Part shown: positions 31,051-39,441 of the stretch, in pieces | Numbering within the stretch: the first letter of the stretch is position 1 | How the letters are laid out: every line of letters begins with the position of its first letter | Virus record (IMG/VR): IMGVR_UViG_3300008735_000029 | Coordinates: 1-39,441 of that record | DNA length: 39,441 nucleotides | DNA from: a virus | Direction: 5' to 3' (one strand) | The notes under the pieces: generated by a model | Database searches by the model: none | Told to the model about the DNA's origin: nothing | What the model saw: the letters and a program-made list of their open reading frames with translations, nothing else | Translations under genes and position numbers: made by a program

Positions 31051-31067
31051 TATAAAGACTTCTTATA

Positions 31068-32780
31068 CTAATAATTTTCTTGAATCCATAAGTATGTACG
31101 CTTTCCTCTTTTTAAAGCATTCATTCTATATACGTTAGAAAAATCTGCATAATCAACAGCTTCATATGCTTGTATAGAACCATCATCCATTTCTTTATCC
31201 ATCACAATAACTCCTTTATTTAAAAGCTCTCCTTCTTTTTCTGCTCTATAAATAGGATTAATAAGAACGCTATCAGCTAAAGATAGTTCGCTCTTTGTAA
31301 AATCATCTAACGTATATTCTATTAATTGTGCCATAGCTGCTTTATACACATCGTTATCTTTATCTACATCAGGATCACTAATATATTCATTAAGATCTCG
31401 AACTTGATACAACAGTTTTTCAACGGAAGTATCCATTCCAATAAGTTCTTTAGATTTAAAGCTTATGTCTTCTATATAACGATTTCTAACTTCTTCTATT
31501 TCGTCAGTATATGCTGCATTAGTCACTGGATTAATTAGTTTATTTTTTCCGTTTACAAGTTGAAATTTAGCGTTTTTAACACTATTCCAATCTAAACCCT
31601 TCTTTTCTTCACCAGTTATTCCTGCCTCTACAAAAGAAGTAGCCTCTACTTTAACATAGCTTTGTTCAAAAGCCTCTAATAGGTTTGCGTTCTTTTCCAT
31701 TTCTGCATTATATCCTGAAAAAGTATCTGCAATTTTTAAAGATAGTTCATCTATAGATATTTCTTGTATAGGTCCTTTAAACATCTTTGTAACTTCTTGT
31801 ATAGCGTTTTGTTTTAGTTCTACTGCACCGCTTAATTCAGGAGCATACATAATTCTCTGTATTGCTTCTGCTTTACCTATTTTTAGACTTCCTATATCGG
31901 ATACTTTTAAAGGTTTAAAAGAACTATGTCCGTCAATAGTTGTTACTGGTCTTCCTTCAATATTTGTAATTCTAATAAAAGGAGAAGAAATATTACTATT
32001 TGCTACTAGTTGTTCATCCTTTAAAGTTTTTAAAGTTTCTAAATCTTCTTCAAAAGCTAACGCAGCTTTTTTACCAAAACCAAGTCTATTGACAAGCTTA
32101 CCTGCCCAACTAATATTTTCTGGTCGTAATAAACCTTCAATTCTTTTATCGTAGTATTGATTAAAAGGAAGTAAGTTTTCATCTTCAGTTTGTCTGTATC
32201 GGACTTTTGAAAGTTGTTCTGGTGTATATTCTTCTATATAATCTTTAGTTAGAGGATCGTCTTTTTGATACGGTCTTCTTGTCGCAGGATCTATAACAAA
32301 TATACCATCTTTATTTGCAGTATATCCTAGTTTTGCCCACATTTGGTTTTCTAAACCTTTTGCTCTTAGATCTATTTTTTCTTCTCTAAGCCTATTAGCA
32401 AGTTTAGATTTTCTACCTAAACCTGAACCTACATTCTCCCAATAGTTTACATTATTAGGATCTTCATCAAATTTTTTAGATGCTTGTAATTTAAAGTAAT
32501 TAGAATCTTGATCCCACTGATCCAAATCATCAAAAATTAAATTAGCTCGTCTGTGTTGTTCAGTTATTTTTGATTTTTGTGCTATTCTTTCTCTTTCTAA
32601 TGCTCCAAGTTTTAAATTAGTATCTCTAATCATTCTGTTCTCTCTAGCGCCCATCCATCCTAAAAAAGCTGATGCAAGCAATGCTTTTCTTTTGTTTTGT
32701 CTGCCTTTATTAAACCATGCAGTAGCTATATCTTGCCAAGTATTATTTTTATCTTGTAATAAATCTAAAGGATTAGCCAT
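31068..32780 (-). CDS. Probable internal virion/structural protein (570 aa)
   Basis: A long, soluble, helical and charged protein (ARENRMIRDTNLKLGALERE, KITEQHRRANLIFDDLDQWD) with a short Ala/Leu-rich N-terminal stretch LLASAFLGWMGA. It lies between the 203-aa and 2023-aa genes, each within 1-18 bp, in the position of T7 gp15 between gp14 and gp16. The assignment rests on gene order and composition; no domain recognised. Confidence 0.55.
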   Translation of the reverse strand: MANPLDLLQDKNNTWQDIATAWFNKGRQNKRKALLASAFLGWMGARENRMIRDTNLKLGALERERIAQKSKITEQHRRANLIFDDLDQWDQDSNYFKLQASKKFDEDPNNVNYWENVGSGLGRKSKLANRLREEKIDLRAKGLENQMWAKLGYTANKDGIFVIDPATRRPYQKDDPLTKDYIEEYTPEQLSKVRYRQTEDENLLPFNQYYDKRIEGLLRPENISWAGKLVNRLGFGKKAALAFEEDLETLKTLKDEQLVANSNISSPFIRITNIEGRPVTTIDGHSSFKPLKVSDIGSLKIGKAEAIQRIMYAPELSGAVELKQNAIQEVTKMFKGPIQEISIDELSLKIADTFSGYNAEMEKNANLLEAFEQSYVKVEATSFVEAGITGEEKKGLDWNSVKNAKFQLVNGKNKLINPVTNAAYTDEIEEVRNRYIEDISFKSKELIGMDTSVEKLLYQVRDLNEYISDPDVDKDNDVYKAAMAQLIEYTLDDFTKSELSLADSVLINPIYRAEKEGELLNKGVIVMDKEMDDGSIQAYEAVDYADFSNVYRMNALKRGKRTYLWIQENY

Positions 32781-33391
32781 TATTGTTCTCCTTTACTAAG
32801 TAAACTATCGTTCTGTTTTTCAATTCCTATTTTATTTAATAAACTAGGAGTAATTTCTATACCCTCTATCTTTTCTTGTATTTCTTTTGGTATAGCTTGT
32901 TTATCTATTTTAGAAACTGTTTTATTTTTAATATCTGCTAAACTATCTAACGAAACAAGATCAGATTTCATTTGTTCTGTTTTATCTGATTCTATAGTAT
33001 AGTTTTCTAAGAAATCATCACCTGTCTCTAATACATATTCTATTTCTGCTTTTTCAGATAATGCCATTATCATATACATAGTAGGTTCCATTAGTATAAG
33101 CATAAGATCTGGATTCCACTTACCTTCTATAAAACCTGTATATAACATTATACTTGCAATATCTATAACTCCAACACCTCTACTAATAGAAGTGTATACA
33201 TCTATTAATGTTTCTGGTTCTATTAAACCGTTAAAAATAGCGTACATTGCTTCTCTAGGCTCAGTAAAATCTGGCGGCCTTTCCCAATTATACGGTTGTT
33301 CTTTACTGTTTGTTAAAGATTGTCCAGGAACAGGTCTTCCACGATCTATAGAATTTTCTAAAAATTCAATTCCTTTTTCTGATATTGCCAT
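32780..33391 (-). CDS. Conserved virion-associated protein (203 aa)
   Basis: The N-terminus MAISEKGIEFLENSIDRGRP, then PGQSLTNSKEQPYNWERPPD and MLYTGFIEGKWNPDLMLILM, looks like a family I remember from marine cyanophages and other T4- or T7-like phages, thought to be structural but uncharacterised. Two mildly hydrophobic helices (VGVIDIASIMLYTGF and MLILMEPTMYMIMALSE) are in the middle; the C-terminus is charged. It overlaps the 570-aa gene by 1 bp. Confidence 0.6.
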   Translation of the reverse strand: MAISEKGIEFLENSIDRGRPVPGQSLTNSKEQPYNWERPPDFTEPREAMYAIFNGLIEPETLIDVYTSISRGVGVIDIASIMLYTGFIEGKWNPDLMLILMEPTMYMIMALSEKAEIEYVLETGDDFLENYTIESDKTEQMKSDLVSLDSLADIKNKTVSKIDKQAIPKEIQEKIEGIEITPSLLNKIGIEKQNDSLLSKGEQ

Positions 33392-33403
33392 TCTATCTCC
33401 TAA

Positions 33404-34576
33404 TTATACGCTTCTATAAGGAAGTTGTATTCCTAACATACTAGGCATTAATAAATTTTGATCTTCAAACATTTGTAACCATTGAGGTGTTCCTTTACCA
33501 TATAGAGGAGCTTTTTGCAATTGTGTAAATGTTGGCATAATGTTTGTATTTGTTGCCTCTCTAAACGAAGGTGTTATATCTTGTATATAAGCAGCTTTAG
33601 GGCCTACCATGTCAGCTTGTGGCATGACTTGTCCTCTACCGTATACTTCCTCTTCACCCATAATTGCAGACATTGCTGCTCCTGTTGCTGTACCTTGTAA
33701 AACTTCACCAGTAATTTTACCAGGAGTATCGAAACTTTCTTTAAGATCTGTTCCGTATTTTGCAAATCTGTTTCTTATACGCTCACCTAAAGGAGGTGTA
33801 TATGGCCCTTGCTTAAGATCTTTAGCTGCTGCATCTGCTCTTGTTTTCCACCATTCTCCTCTACCTGTTTCAGGATATACATCCGTAATACTTGCTCCTT
33901 CTTTAAGATTACTAAAATCTGTAGGATCTAACAAAGAAGTCGTTTGTGGTGTAGTAGTAGTAGCAGTAGTTGCTGCTCCTCCAGTACTAGAATAAGTTTC
34001 ATAAGTTCCTGGCTGGTATCCCATCATTGTTCCATCAGTAGGAGGCGTTGCAAATAAGTTTTCGCTTGCAAGACTATTTTGATATTTAGGATTAAAAGTA
34101 GTACTTAACTCCTGTTCTACAGCACTTGTAATATTATTATGTACAGAACTTAAAGCATCAGGATTAACCATGCCATTAGAAGCAACGGTTTCTGACATCA
34201 TATGCTCCATGGCAGGAGCCATAGCTTCTGAGTTAGTAGAGGCAGTAGCTATACTTTCTAAAACTGGTCTTTTTGTTGCACTAACAGTTATCTCTTCTAG
34301 CAGTGGAGTGCTTGCTGTAGTTAATGCTTCTCCTGTTTTTGCAACTCCTGTAGATAAAGCTTTTGTTCCTGTTTTTGCTACTGTATCTGCTAATGCTTTT
34401 GTTCCTGTATCTGCTACTACTGGTGCTGCTCCTTGCATACCTGTCATTAAAGCTTTTGCTGCATATCCCATAACCATAGACAAGCCAATCATACCTACGA
34501 TTCTACCTATTTTAGAACTAAAAAGTTTCTTGACTCCTTTTTTAATTTTTTTTCCTAATCTTTTTAAAATTTTCAT
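33404..34576 (-). CDS. Probable internal virion protein (390 aa)
   Basis: The N-terminus is very basic (MKILKRLGKKIKKGVKKLFS), followed by a hydrophobic helix (IVGMIGLSMVMGYAAKALMT), then Ala/Thr-rich low-complexity sequence (TKALADTVAKTGTKALSTGV) and a more ordinary C-terminus with Pro, Arg and Tyr. A basic head plus hydrophobic helix would suit a protein that enters the host envelope with the DNA. The family was not recognised; assignment is by location among structural genes. Confidence 0.55.
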   Translation of the reverse strand: MKILKRLGKKIKKGVKKLFSSKIGRIVGMIGLSMVMGYAAKALMTGMQGAAPVVADTGTKALADTVAKTGTKALSTGVAKTGEALTTASTPLLEEITVSATKRPVLESIATASTNSEAMAPAMEHMMSETVASNGMVNPDALSSVHNNITSAVEQELSTTFNPKYQNSLASENLFATPPTDGTMMGYQPGTYETYSSTGGAATTATTTTPQTTSLLDPTDFSNLKEGASITDVYPETGRGEWWKTRADAAAKDLKQGPYTPPLGERIRNRFAKYGTDLKESFDTPGKITGEVLQGTATGAAMSAIMGEEEVYGRGQVMPQADMVGPKAAYIQDITPSFREATNTNIMPTFTQLQKAPLYGKGTPQWLQMFEDQNLLMPSMLGIQLPYRSV

Positions 34577-34607
34577 ATAGTTTTCCTTACATTTTTATTG
34601 TATATTA

Positions 34608-37355
34608 TCATGGTCCAGGAGTTTGAGTAGTATTTTGCTGCCATCCAGTATATGCAGTATTTAAAGAAGATGCAAAAGAACTCACAATACCTGTTAAATA
34701 ATCATCGTATTTTTCTCCAGACTTACCTTCGTTAGCTAGTGCTGTAGCAACAATCTGTGCCTTTCTGTTTTCGTCATTTTCAACGGCTCTAAAATCAAAA
34801 TCAGCTTGATCTCTTAGTTCTTGCCAAAGAAATGCTAAAGATTGTGAACTCATTTGAAAAGCGTTTTGAGCGTTTTGAGCATTTATAGCATTTTGTGCTG
34901 CAGTATTAATTGTATTTGCTTGTCTTCTCCATTCTACATTAGAAGCTTCAACGGCTGCTGAATTTTGAGCATTCCATTGATTCCTTGCAAAATCTTGTTG
35001 AGCATTAAATTGATCAACTTGAGTAACTAGTTGTGCATCAAATTTTGCAATGTCTGCTGCAATACCTACTCTTCTTGCTTCTTTAGCATTATCTTGTGTA
35101 GCATTAAACTGTTCCATAGAATCTTGTCTTGCTGCATTATTTAAATCAATTTGTGTTTTTAAATTAGCCATAAACTGATTAGTTTGGTTTTCAGACGTAG
35201 CGTTAAACTGTAGTGAAGCGTTTGTTGATGCTTGATTGCTTAACATTCTATCTTGATTCATTTTAGCTCTTAATACTTCTGATTGTTGTTTATTATTAAG
35301 ATTAGTCATGTCTAACTGTAAGAACGCTTGTGCGTTTTGTGCTACAAGTTTTGTGTTAGAATCAAGAGTTGCTAAATCCAATTGTGCATTACTTGCAGCA
35401 TTTTGCATCATAGCTTGTTGATCATTATTAGCATCAGTTAATGTTACAGTTTGTAAAAACTTACTATTAGATAATGCTATTTGTTGATCAGACGTAAACT
35501 GTGCCATATCCATACTAAATGTTTTATCGGCTCTGTCAAGTGCTGTTTGTTGTCTCATTTGAGCATTTAATTGTTCTGCTTGAGCCTCTATCGTTCTTTG
35601 TGACATTACACTTTCTTTTATAGATTGTGCATTACTTTGTGCCAAAGGCATAGCTGCAGTTATCAGACTATTTATTAAAGCATCTCTACCAACAGTGGAG
35701 GCACTCAATCCTCTTGCTACCAGCATTTCATTAACTGCTGCAACTGCTGGCCTAGCAAAAGCAGGAATTTCTCCTGATTCTATTCCATCTAACAAAGAAG
35801 TTAGTTGAGTAGATACTAAAGCTTCGTCAGGCAATCCAGCAATCATACCTCGTTCTGCTTCAGTATAATCCATTAATTCATCTTCTAAAAGTTCTGGATC
35901 ATTACCTATTAGGTTAATTTGGTCTTCTGTTAAACCTGCTCTTCGTAATTGTTTCTTAGCTCGTAAAACTCTTGGTAAGTCTGTACCCGCTACTTTTTGA
36001 AACTCAGCCATTGCTTCAGGACTAAGAGTACCTACAACCCTATCTGTTAAAGTCTTTTCATCTCCTACTCTATAATCAGCAGTAACATCTACTCCTTGTG
36101 CTTGCATTGTAAGCGATTGAGTTTGTAAATCTGCTGTAGAACCAGGACTAAGTTCTTCTAAAGTTTTAGCGTTTACTGCTGTTTCTTGATCTATTATATC
36201 TCCAGTATATGTTCCTGCAGTAATAGCATCAGGATCGCTAACGTCTGGTTGTGCTATTCCTTTAGTAACTGTTTCATCAGGAATATATCCTGCTTTAGTA
36301 GCTGCTGCTCTTTGTTCGTCTGTAAGAGCTAACATTTCTGTTTCGCTCATTTTATATGGAGAATCAGGTTTTTCTTTTCCTATAAAATCAGTAGCTTCTT
36401 GTTTAATTAAATTGTGAAAATCTTCCCAAACATAAGTGGTTCCATCTATTTCAACAGAGTCTGCTGGGTTTGTACCATCACCTGCTCCCCATAAAGCTTC
36501 AAATATATTTTTACCTGTTAAGCCTTGTTCGTTTGTAAGAAGTGTTCCTTGTAATCCACCTTCTTGCCAAGATGTATTTACTTCTTTATCGGTATATATG
36601 CCTGTATCAACTTGTTCTGCAGGCTTAATAATAGCCTCTCCTTGAGGCCCTTCACCTTGTGCAAGCTGTTGAGCATAGGTTTTAGGATGAAAACCAGACT
36701 CTGTAGTTGTATCGTCTGTAGTTGTAGTTGTATCGTCTGTAGTTGTAGTTGTATCGTCTGTAGTTGTAGTTGTATCGTCTGTATTACCACTTGCTATAGT
36801 CCATTGTCCTGTATCAGTATCCCAATACCATCCATCAGATATTGCATCTTCTAAAGTATCATATCCATACTCTTTCCACCACATTCCTCCGCCTGGAGAT
36901 GTTTCTCCGTTTTTATCTGGTCTATCTGGTCTTTCTGGTCTAGATACTGTTTCTGCTGGTCTTTCTGGTCTAGATACAGTGGGTTCTGCTGGTCTAGATA
37001 CAGTGGGTTCTGCTGGTCTAGATACAGTAGGATCTACAGGAGGTGGTACTGGAACTTGTGGTCTAGTAGGCTGTTTAGGAGGTTGTCCTACGTTTGGATC
37101 AAACGGAACTGGTTTAGAGACTACAGGTTTTTTAGACGGTCTAACTGTTGGTTTAACAGGTTTAGTTTTAGTTATAGGCTTATCACTTAGTCCTACTACT
37201 TGTGGAGTAGGTCTTGGCTCTTCTTTTCTAACTGCAGGTTTTCTTATTTTAGGAGTAGCTTTACGTTTTGCTCCTCTTTTACCGCCTCTAGCCAAAGCAA
37301 CTCTACCGCCTTGACGATAATCTTGTCGTTTTTTAGTATTTCTTTTTCTTGCCAT
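34608..37355 (-). CDS. Large structural/ejection-type protein (915 aa) with repeats
   Basis: A basic N-terminus with a GG motif (YRQGGRVALARGGKRGAKRK), then Pro-rich sequence with three or more TVSRPAEP-type repeats, a (DDTTTTT) repeat, an acidic middle (ITAGTYTGDIIDQETAVNAK) and a long Gln/Asn/Ala-rich helical C-terminus (QNAINAQNAQNAFQMSSQSL) with heptad character. This composition is common among internal or tail-tube-associated virion proteins of marine phages, comparable to T7 gp14-type proteins, but no domain is diagnostic. Overlaps the preceding gene by 1 bp. Confidence 0.55.
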   Translation of the reverse strand: MARKRNTKKRQDYRQGGRVALARGGKRGAKRKATPKIRKPAVRKEEPRPTPQVVGLSDKPITKTKPVKPTVRPSKKPVVSKPVPFDPNVGQPPKQPTRPQVPVPPPVDPTVSRPAEPTVSRPAEPTVSRPERPAETVSRPERPDRPDKNGETSPGGGMWWKEYGYDTLEDAISDGWYWDTDTGQWTIASGNTDDTTTTTDDTTTTTDDTTTTTDDTTTESGFHPKTYAQQLAQGEGPQGEAIIKPAEQVDTGIYTDKEVNTSWQEGGLQGTLLTNEQGLTGKNIFEALWGAGDGTNPADSVEIDGTTYVWEDFHNLIKQEATDFIGKEKPDSPYKMSETEMLALTDEQRAAATKAGYIPDETVTKGIAQPDVSDPDAITAGTYTGDIIDQETAVNAKTLEELSPGSTADLQTQSLTMQAQGVDVTADYRVGDEKTLTDRVVGTLSPEAMAEFQKVAGTDLPRVLRAKKQLRRAGLTEDQINLIGNDPELLEDELMDYTEAERGMIAGLPDEALVSTQLTSLLDGIESGEIPAFARPAVAAVNEMLVARGLSASTVGRDALINSLITAAMPLAQSNAQSIKESVMSQRTIEAQAEQLNAQMRQQTALDRADKTFSMDMAQFTSDQQIALSNSKFLQTVTLTDANNDQQAMMQNAASNAQLDLATLDSNTKLVAQNAQAFLQLDMTNLNNKQQSEVLRAKMNQDRMLSNQASTNASLQFNATSENQTNQFMANLKTQIDLNNAARQDSMEQFNATQDNAKEARRVGIAADIAKFDAQLVTQVDQFNAQQDFARNQWNAQNSAAVEASNVEWRRQANTINTAAQNAINAQNAQNAFQMSSQSLAFLWQELRDQADFDFRAVENDENRKAQIVATALANEGKSGEKYDDYLTGIVSSFASSLNTAYTGWQQNTTQTPGP
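36702..36782 (-). repeat. 21-bp tandem repeats coding DDTTTTT
   Basis: Three to four near-perfect copies of a 21-bp unit (plus strand TGTAGTTGTAGTTGTATCGTC). This gives a flexible acidic/Thr linker in the 915-aa protein, and long shadow frames on both strands. Confidence 0.9.
36931..37033 (-). repeat. 24-bp tandem repeats coding TVSRPAEP-type units
   Basis: Copies of a unit containing TCTGCTGGTCTAGATACAGT, partly diverged. They encode Pro-rich TVSRPAEP/VSRPERPA units in the N-terminal linker of the 915-aa protein. Confidence 0.85.
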
Positions 37356-37609
37356 TATTTATTACTCTCTTGTTGAAAAAGCCTGTCTATTTTTACTTCT
37401 AGTTTCTCTAAAGCTTTTATAACCTTTGCCATATCATATTCAAATGTATCTCGTGATATGTATTCTTTAGCCATTTCTTCTCTTGTTTTGTTGATGAGAA
37501 TGTCAAGCCTTCTTAATTCCGTACTATTTGTTCGTATAGCGTACAATACTGGTGCTACCACAAGAGTAAGCACTATATTCCAGACTATGTAACTGGATAG
37601 TTCCATCAA
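37355..37609 (-). CDS. Small protein: membrane helix plus coiled coil (84 aa)
   Basis: One N-terminal hydrophobic helix (YIVWNIVLTLVVAPVLYAI), then a charged coiled coil (ELRRLDILINKTREEMAKEY and later VIKALEKLEVKIDRLFQQ). Short phage proteins with this layout are common near tail-fibre or lysis genes; the function is not established. It lies between two structural genes with a 1-bp overlap downstream. Confidence 0.65.
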   Translation of the reverse strand: MMELSSYIVWNIVLTLVVAPVLYAIRTNSTELRRLDILINKTREEMAKEYISRDTFEYDMAKVIKALEKLEVKIDRLFQQESNK

Positions 37610-37618
37610 TGTTCTTTT

Positions 37619-37939
37619 TTAAGAACTAGGTACTGCAAAATCAGTATCTGGTACAGGTGGTACTACAGGATTCGTTATAACACTGTCTACTTGACTTGCA
37701 AAGACTGCATCCCAATGTGATACAGGACACAATGCTGTCAAAGCTGCCAGATTAAACGTACCTTTAGCTGCTGCGGTGAAATCACCGTCTGCGGCTATAG
37801 CTGTAGTAGAAAACGTGCTAGTGTAATAAGTCGCATCGCCTTCACTGTCGTTCTCATAAGTCATCTCTAAATCCCATTGTTCAGCCTTACCAGACTTCTC
37901 AGCAGGTGTGGCTTTAGTTAATGCTTTAGTTACTGCCAT
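37619..37939 (-). CDS. Hypothetical 106-aa protein in tail-fibre region
   Basis: A soluble beta-rich protein (WDLEMTYENDSEGDATYYTS) with a Pro-rich tail (NPVVPPVPDTDFAVPSS). It lies 2 bp from the S74 tail protein and may be a small virion decoration or tail component. No family recognised. The start follows a good GGAG-type site. Confidence 0.6.
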   Translation of the reverse strand: MAVTKALTKATPAEKSGKAEQWDLEMTYENDSEGDATYYTSTFSTTAIAADGDFTAAAKGTFNLAALTALCPVSHWDAVFASQVDSVITNPVVPPVPDTDFAVPSS

Positions 37940-37941
37940 TT

Positions 37942-39441
37942 TTATTCTCCGTTATTTAATTGTTGTTTTAATTGCTCGACTTCTGCCGAGAGTTCTTTCA
38001 CTGCGTTTATAAGTGGGTATACAAAATCTGCTGGTGAAATTCTTTGTACACCATCAATATCATCTTCTGACCAACCAGCAAAGGTATTTACACCAACTTC
38101 ATCAAGAGCAGCTTTTACTTCTTGAGCAATAAGTCCGTGTTTTAGTTTACCACTGTCTGCTTTATCTTCTGTTGCGCTATAGTGTTCTGTAAGACTTGGA
38201 TCAACTTCTTGTGATGGTTTTAGTTCGTATGTCGCAGGTCTTAGTTTATTGATAAACTCTAGTCCTAACGTATCTGTGTTTATATTCTTTTTAAGCCTTT
38301 CATCTGAAGTCCAAGACCAAGAACTACCGCTTGCAAAAAGTGTACTAACATTATTACCACCGACACCTAGTTTTACATAATTGTTTGCTGTTAAAACTAA
38401 TTCTGTTCCAACACCAACTCTGTTAGAACCATCAACTGATTCCACATCGCATAAATGTCCAATACACACATTGTTTTGTCCAGTAGTAGTAGTATCGCCT
38501 GCAAGTGCGCCAATATATGTATTATCTTGACCAGTCGTTATTGCAGTACCAGCCTGATAACCAATACAAGTATTCAATGTGCCTGTCGTGTTATTTCTTA
38601 ATGCCTCATTACCCACTGCTACATTATAAGCAGCTGTTGTGTTAGCTTCCAGTGCTTGTTTTCCAATAGCAACATTGGATGCACCTGTACTGTTTACTTC
38701 AAGTGCTTGTTGTCCAACGGCTGTATTATTACTTCCGCTAGTTGCTTCACCTGCTAAATTACCAACAAATGTATTATCACTACCTGTTGTTAGCGTTGAG
38801 CCAGAAGAAGCACCAATAGCAGTATTTCTACTACCAGTTGTTACAGAATCGCCAGCTTGATAACCAACTGCTACATTTGATGTTCCTGTGGTGTTTGCTG
38901 CTAAAGCTGACTTTCCAACTGCTACGTTGTTAGAAGCGGTGGTGTTAGCATTAAGAGCATCTACTCCTATAGCCACATTTGTACCGCCTGTGGTGTTTGA
39001 TGAAAGCGAAGATTGACCCATACAAGTGTTTCCTTGCCCTGTTGTATTCGCGTCTAATGCGTTTTGTCCTACTGCGGTGTTTTCAGAACCTGTGGTGTTT
39101 GCTGCTAAAGCACTTCTTCCAACTGCTGTGTTATTTGATGCTGTGGTATTTGCTGTTAATGCTTGCATACCAACCGCTACATTAGCTGTTCCAGTGGTAT
39201 TTACTAATAAAGCATTGGTACCAAAAGCAGCATTACTATCGGCTGTTGTGTTTGCTCCTAGTGCTGCTTGACCAAAAGCTGTGTTGTAAGCACCTGTGGT
39301 ATTGGCATCTAGTGCTTGATAACCAACAGCACTATTAGAAGCACCTGTGGTGTTTGCTGTTAAAGACTGATAACCAACTGCCGTATTGTTTGAAGCTGTG
39401 GTGTTTGCACCAAGAGCATGACTACCAAAAGCCATATTATA
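37942..39441 (-). CDS. Tail fibre/spike with YadA-head-like repeats and S74 chaperone domain (5' end beyond window)
   Basis: About 499 residues are visible. About 20 repeats of 'N-x-A-x-G-x-x-A-L-x-x-N-T-T-G' (for example NTAVGYQSLTANTTGAS) would form a trimeric left-handed beta-roll like YadA heads. From the Ser at codon 38305-38307 the sequence reads SDERLKKNI and continues 121 residues to a coiled-coil end (AVKELSAEVEQLKQQLNN): the Peptidase S74 intramolecular chaperone, which trimerises the fibre and cuts itself off just before that Ser. A start-like ATG at 39435 is probably internal, since the frame stays open and the repeat (YNMAFGSHAL) continues past the edge. Likely the host-binding protein. 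Confidence 0.9.
   Translation of the reverse strand, partial: YNMAFGSHALGANTTASNNTAVGYQSLTANTTGASNSAVGYQALDANTTGAYNTAFGQAALGANTTADSNAAFGTNALLVNTTGTANVAVGMQALTANTTASNNTAVGRSALAANTTGSENTAVGQNALDANTTGQGNTCMGQSSLSSNTTGGTNVAIGVDALNANTTASNNVAVGKSALAANTTGTSNVAVGYQAGDSVTTGSRNTAIGASSGSTLTTGSDNTFVGNLAGEATSGSNNTAVGQQALEVNSTGASNVAIGKQALEANTTAAYNVAVGNEALRNNTTGTLNTCIGYQAGTAITTGQDNTYIGALAGDTTTTGQNNVCIGHLCDVESVDGSNRVGVGTELVLTANNYVKLGVGGNNVSTLFASGSSWSWTSDERLKKNINTDTLGLEFINKLRPATYELKPSQEVDPSLTEHYSATEDKADSGKLKHGLIAQEVKAALDEVGVNTFAGWSEDDIDGVQRISPADFVYPLINAVKELSAEVEQLKQQLNNGE

Noticed and set aside
36702-36782. CRISPR-like repeat array
   Set aside because: Repeats are directly adjacent with no unique spacers and keep the reading frame of a structural protein.

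Overview
The window is a continuous piece of an AT-rich phage genome. Its replication module is T7-like: single-strand binding protein, gp4-type primase-helicase, family A polymerase, PD-(D/E)XK exonuclease, gp3-type Holliday-junction endonuclease and a DUF3310 (gp1.7-like) protein. These are joined by a class II ribonucleotide reductase, an Hsp20, and very large internal-virion-like proteins carrying GG-rich motifs. That combination suggests a marine podovirus of a proteobacterial host; this is an inference from gene content, not a database result. No integrase, tRNA, CRISPR array or T7-type RNA polymerase was recognised. Several good sigma70-type promoters suggest that host RNA polymerase is used, at least early. 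Capsid, portal and large terminase genes must lie outside the window.

Layout. Positions 1-691, minus strand: a truncated small gene, a 63-aa gene and the probable small terminase. Positions 692-1469 hold no gene. They contain back-to-back promoters with an inverted repeat at their -35 boxes, C-tracts, an array of DnaA boxes all in one orientation (five TTATCCACA, one TTATTCACA, five TTATTAACA and several near matches in about 250 bp), flanking imperfect direct repeats and an AT-rich stretch. This is most simply a replication origin that recruits host DnaA. Positions 1470-3656, plus strand: small early genes and a GP88-family protein, ended by a terminator. Positions 4151-8177, plus strand: a tightly packed early operon including a Mom-like DNA-modification GNAT and a solitary C5 cytosine methyltransferase whose C-terminal third looks family-like in two reading frames. 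Positions 8190-18667, plus strand: the replication and nucleotide module, with a promoter and structured leader before the SSB gene, a second structured element before the primase-helicase, and two homing-endonuclease-like genes between polymerase and exonuclease. It ends in a lipoprotein with a C-terminal membrane helix, a possible u-spanin.

From 18642 to the end all genes are on the minus strand: two exported low-complexity proteins (one with a NIDO-like domain and a YEEVYEE region, one Asn/Thr-rich), Hsp20, holin-like membrane proteins, a 2023-aa internal-virion-like protein with an HNH domain, three or four more structural proteins, and at the right edge a tail protein with about 20 YadA-head-like repeats and an S74 self-cleaving chaperone domain. 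The two arms converge at 18642-18667 with overlapping 3' ends.

How it works together (inference): early host-driven transcription yields modification and takeover proteins; DnaA opens the 0.95-1.4 kb origin; the T7-like machinery copies the genome with deoxynucleotides from the B12-dependent reductase; the minus-strand late arm makes virion, lysis and exported proteins.
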